Source: Thermohalobaculum sp039821125 (GTDB taxonomy: Bacteria; Pseudomonadota; Alphaproteobacteria; Rhodobacterales; Rhodobacteraceae). From it: DNA of 64,000 bases. The translations under genes and the position numbers were made by a program. Location of the stretch: positions 62,001 to 126,000 of the forward strand of contig JBCBOR010000004.1 of the NCBI GenBank assembly GCA_039821125.1. The letters are read 5' to 3'. The notes under the pieces are model-generated. The model made no database searches. It saw only the letters and a list, made by a program, of their open reading frames with translations, and had not been told where the DNA came from. Shown in pieces: positions 61,561 to 64,000 of this stretch. How positions within the stretch are numbered: position 1 is the first letter of the stretch; each line of letters begins with the position of its first letter.

Positions 61561-61818
61561 CTAAGACGCCGCCGCGGGTTTTTCGCCAAGGGCCACAATG
61601 TCGAATGTGACGAGGTCGGACCAATATGGCATCCAGGCGTCGAACGTCGCGGGGTCCTCGGTCTCCATGATCTGAAAGCACCGGCTCCCGTCGGCCGCCA
61701 GCCAGCTTTCGATGAAGTGCAACCCGTCCGGAAGCCCGCGCCCCTTTGTGTGGAGCCTGTGATAGATCTGGTCCAGACTGCCCGGCTTGAACGTCTCGAT
61801 CACCATGTAGCGTGTCAT
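61561..61818 (-). CDS. DUF3303 family small protein
   Basis: 85 residues, ferredoxin-like alpha/beta: MTRYMVIETFKPGSLDQIYH, GRGLPDGLHFIESWLAADGS, RCFQIMETEDPATFDAWMPY and WSDLVTFDIVAL match DUF3303. Start ATG 61818 overlaps the glxD-like stop (ATGA), so it belongs to the glx transcript. Function unknown. Confidence 0.85.
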   Translation of the reverse strand: MTRYMVIETFKPGSLDQIYHRLHTKGRGLPDGLHFIESWLAADGSRCFQIMETEDPATFDAWMPYWSDLVTFDIVALGEKPAAAS

Positions 61819-63140
61819 CGACCCGGCACCCACGTGGTTCCCGCCAATGGCACGCCTGCCATTGCTGCGGCCTCGACCGTCAGGGCCGCCATATCCTCGG
61901 GCTCCAGATTGCGCACATGGCTCTTGCCATTGGCCCGCGCCAGCGTCTGCAGTTCCATGGTCATGACCGCGAGGTAGTTCGCCAGCCGCCGTCCTGCCGC
62001 AACGGGATCCAGCCGGGCTGCCAGCTCTGGCACCTGCGTGGTGATTCCCGCCGGGTCTAATCCCTCATGCCAATCGTCATAGGCGCCCGCCGTGGTGCCG
62101 AGTTTGGTGTACTCTTCCTCCAGCGCCGGGTCCTGATCGCCAAGTGCGATCAGCGCCGCTGTTCCGATCGCGACCGCATCGGCGCCCATGGCCAGTGCCT
62201 TGGCGACATCGGCACCCGACCGGATGCCGCCCGAGACGACCAGTTGCACCTTGCGATGCATGTCGAGATCTTTCAGCGCCCGCACCGCCTCGCGCACGGC
62301 CGCAAGGGTCGGGATGCCGACATGTTCGATGAACACCTCTTGCGTCGCCGCCGTGCCGCCCTGCATGCCGTCGACCACGACGACATCGGCCCCCGACTTC
62401 ACGCTCAGCGCCGTGTCATAATAAGGCCGCGCCGCGCCAACCTTGATGTAGATCGGTTTTTCCCACGAGGTGATCTCGCGCAGCTCCTGGATCTTGATCT
62501 CCAGATCGTCGGGCCCGGTCCAGTCCGGGTGCCGGCAGGCGCTGCGCTGATCGACGCCTTCGGGCAGGGTGCGCATCTGCGCCACCCGCTCGTTGATCTT
62601 CTGGCCGAGCAGCATGCCGCCGCCGCCGGGCTTCGCGCCCTGACCGACCACGACCTCGATCGCATCGGCCCGGCGCAGATCATCGGGGTTCATACCGTAC
62701 CGGCTTGGCAGGTACTGGTAGACCAGCTGGTCCGAGTGCCCGCGCTCCTCCGGCGTCATGCCGCCATCGCCCGTGGTGGTCGAGGTGCCCATGGCGGACG
62801 CGCCGCGCCCCAGCGCCTCCTTGGCCTGTCCGGACAGCGACCCGAACGACATCCCCGCAATGGTGATCGGCGTCTTCAACTGCAATGGCTTCGAGGCGAA
62901 CCGATCGCCGAGGATCACGTCCGTTCCGCACGCCTCGCGATACCCCTCGAGCGGATAGCGCGACATCGACGCACCCAGGAACACGAGGTCATCGAAACAC
63001 GGCACCCGCCGCTTCGCCCCGCCCCCGCGGATGTCATAGATCCCGGTTGCCGCCGCGCGGCGGATCTCCGAGATCGTGTATTGGTCAAACGTCGCTGCCT
63101 GACGCGGAGTGGTGCGAGGCGCATCGCCATAGTCGGCCAT
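61815..63140 (-). CDS. glxD: FMN-binding glutamate synthase family protein (GlxD/MgsC-like)
   Basis: 441 residues resembling the FMN domain of glutamate synthase and subunit C of N-methylglutamate synthase: PITIAGMSFGSLSGQAKEAL, GQGAKPGGGGMLLGQKI, EKPIYIKVGAARPYY, VVVDGMQGGTAATQEVF, SGGIRSGADVAKALAMGADAVAIGTAAL. With glxC and glxB it would form a three-subunit enzyme corresponding to a split GltB. ATG 63140; it follows glxC by 112 nt across a hairpin, and overlaps the DUF3303 gene by 4 nt. Confidence 0.88.
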   Translation of the reverse strand: MADYGDAPRTTPRQAATFDQYTISEIRRAAATGIYDIRGGGAKRRVPCFDDLVFLGASMSRYPLEGYREACGTDVILGDRFASKPLQLKTPITIAGMSFGSLSGQAKEALGRGASAMGTSTTTGDGGMTPEERGHSDQLVYQYLPSRYGMNPDDLRRADAIEVVVGQGAKPGGGGMLLGQKINERVAQMRTLPEGVDQRSACRHPDWTGPDDLEIKIQELREITSWEKPIYIKVGAARPYYDTALSVKSGADVVVVDGMQGGTAATQEVFIEHVGIPTLAAVREAVRALKDLDMHRKVQLVVSGGIRSGADVAKALAMGADAVAIGTAALIALGDQDPALEEEYTKLGTTAGAYDDWHEGLDPAGITTQVPELAARLDPVAAGRRLANYLAVMTMELQTLARANGKSHVRNLEPEDMAALTVEAAAMAGVPLAGTTWVPGR

Positions 63141-63232
63141 CTGTCGTTCTATCCTCGGTTCCTAGATCCCTTTGGGACCTGTCTCGTCCATTTCGCCCGC
63201 TTCATTCATCTTGCGAAAAGTACCTCGGGAGC

Positions 63233-63251
63233 GCGAGGGCAGAGCCCTCGC
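63233..63251 (-). other. Intercistronic hairpin between glxC and glxD
   Basis: Perfect 8-bp stem GCGAGGGC/GCCCTCGC with a 3-nt loop, 1 nt after the glxC stop. No U-tract follows; likely an mRNA-stability element or attenuator that sets the glxC:glxD ratio. Confidence 0.5.
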
Positions 63252-63252
63252 T

Positions 63253-63936
63253 TCAATAAGCATCCATGTTGTCGATGTTGAAATTATAGAGCGTCCGGGC
63301 CGAGCCATAGCGGCGGAACCCGGCGGGGTCGGCGTCCAGTCCTGCGCGAGACAACAGATCTTTCAGCGCCTCGCGGTGCTGATCCGTCATCTCCTTCTCC
63401 TCGCAGTCGGCGCCGAGCGAGGCGACCGCGCCCTGCACGAAAAGCTCGGCTTCGTAGATCGAGTCGCCCAGATCCGCACCCGCATCGCCGCACACGACCA
63501 GGCGGCCCGCCTGTGCCATGAACGCCGACATGTGCCCGACCGAGCCGCCGACCACGATGTCGATCCCTTTCATCGAGATCCCGCACCGGGCGGACGTATC
63601 GCCTTCGATCACCAAAAGCCCCCCATGTCCCGTGGCGCCTGCCGACTGGCTCGCGTTCCCGGTCACCCGGACCTGCCCGGAAATCATGTTCTCGGCGACG
63701 CCCGTCCCGGCATTGCCCTCGATCACGACCGAGGCCTCCTGGTTCATCCCGGCGGCGTAGTATCCGCAGTGCCCGGCAATGGTCACCTCTACCGGGTGCA
63801 TCAACCCGCAGGCCAGCGCATGCGCTCCGCCGGGATTGGCGACGGTGAAGGTGCCCGCCGTCGCCTTCTGCAGGGTCTGGTTGATCGCGCGCCGGTCCAG
63901 CACCGCCAGATCAAGTTCCGTATTCGGCAGGCTCAT
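63253..63936 (-). CDS. glxC: GXGXG-domain protein (GlxC/MgsB-like)
   Basis: 227 residues matching the C-terminal beta-helix domain of glutamate synthase (GXGXG repeats): HPVEVTIAGHCGYYAAGMNQ, ASVVIEGNAGTGVAENMISG, GLLVIEGDTSARCGISMKG, IDIVVGGSVGHMSAFMAQAG. Middle subunit of the split glutamate-synthase-like set. Its ATG overlaps the glxB stop by 2 nt. Confidence 0.88.
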   Translation of the reverse strand: MSLPNTELDLAVLDRRAINQTLQKATAGTFTVANPGGAHALACGLMHPVEVTIAGHCGYYAAGMNQEASVVIEGNAGTGVAENMISGQVRVTGNASQSAGATGHGGLLVIEGDTSARCGISMKGIDIVVGGSVGHMSAFMAQAGRLVVCGDAGADLGDSIYEAELFVQGAVASLGADCEEKEMTDQHREALKDLLSRAGLDADPAGFRRYGSARTLYNFNIDNMDAY

Positions 63937-64000
63937 GCGGCGCGGCTCCAGCTGTAGATCTTCGCCGGTTCCGGTTCCCAGATCTCGGCGTTCTTGACGC
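63933..64000 (-). CDS. glxB: Class II glutamine amidotransferase (GlxB/MgsA-like), C-terminal end only
   Basis: Only the last 22 residues lie in the window (VKNAEIWEPEPAKIYSWSRA then Ala and stop). Identity is inferred from position upstream of glxC-glxD and overlap with glxC, since the amidotransferase core is outside the window. Confidence 0.6.
   Translation of the reverse strand, partial: VKNAEIWEPEPAKIYSWSRAA

Overview
The window is a GC-rich chromosomal segment of an alphaproteobacterium, most likely a Rhodobacterales (roseobacter-type) species. The evidence is gene content and order: rpoZ, rel, DUF2062, pdxJ, LysE genes, acpS, lepB, rnc, era, recO, then ispH; an N-terminally extended methylcrotonyl-CoA carboxylase operon; a glx/mgs-glnT type cluster; and an initiator tRNA with a relaxed anticodon stem. 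I see no prophage, insertion sequence, CRISPR array, rRNA or replication origin, so the material reads as core plus lineage-specific accessory genes.

Layout. 0-9.6 kb: leucine/isovalerate catabolism (mccB, mccA, HMG-CoA lyase, methylglutaconyl-CoA hydratase) interleaved with a macro-domain protein, an atypical Rid protein, two proteins of unknown function and a FecR-like lipoprotein, ending in an RraA-like aldolase. 9.6-22.3 kb: two SDRs, YggT, an MFS carrier, an acetate-type sodium symporter with its small DUF4212 partner, exported or unknown small proteins, a histidine-kinase-like protein without an ATPase domain, a flavin monooxygenase with an NTF2-like N-terminus, an LplT-like MFS protein, a YcgN-type cysteine-cluster protein and a peptidoglycan-binding lipoprotein. 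22.3-31.8 kb: threonine aldolase, an exported caspase-like protein, SelO, tRNA-fMet, and the ATP-grasp / alpha-E / transglutaminase operon. 32-39.3 kb: rpe-gph, a persulfide-dioxygenase-like hydrolase facing a TauE exporter pair, a frameshifted HEEAH-family gene, and three tandem exported TPR paralogues. 40-55.8 kb: housekeeping block (stringent response, B6 synthesis, secretion, RNA processing, repair, isoprenoids), including two signal peptidases and a divergent RecO paralogue directly upstream of recO, followed by RNase HI and an orphan molybdenum-hydroxylase large subunit. 55.8-64 kb, nearly all on the minus strand: an amidase between two DMT transporters, then glnT-type ligase, two roadblock-like proteins, a DUF3303 protein and the glxD/glxC/glxB genes, the last cut by the window edge.

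The strongest candidates for undescribed biology are the RecO paralogue whose basic DNA-binding patch has become acidic (49487-50326), the roadblock-like pair embedded in the glutamine-synthetase-like cluster (60567-61386), the three Cys-patterned TPR paralogues with a shared C-terminal module (36895-39269), and the ATPase-less histidine kinase (16707-17732). Starts were chosen from ribosome-binding sites, overlaps and family N-termini. No similarity search or computed statistic was available; family names rest on motif recognition.
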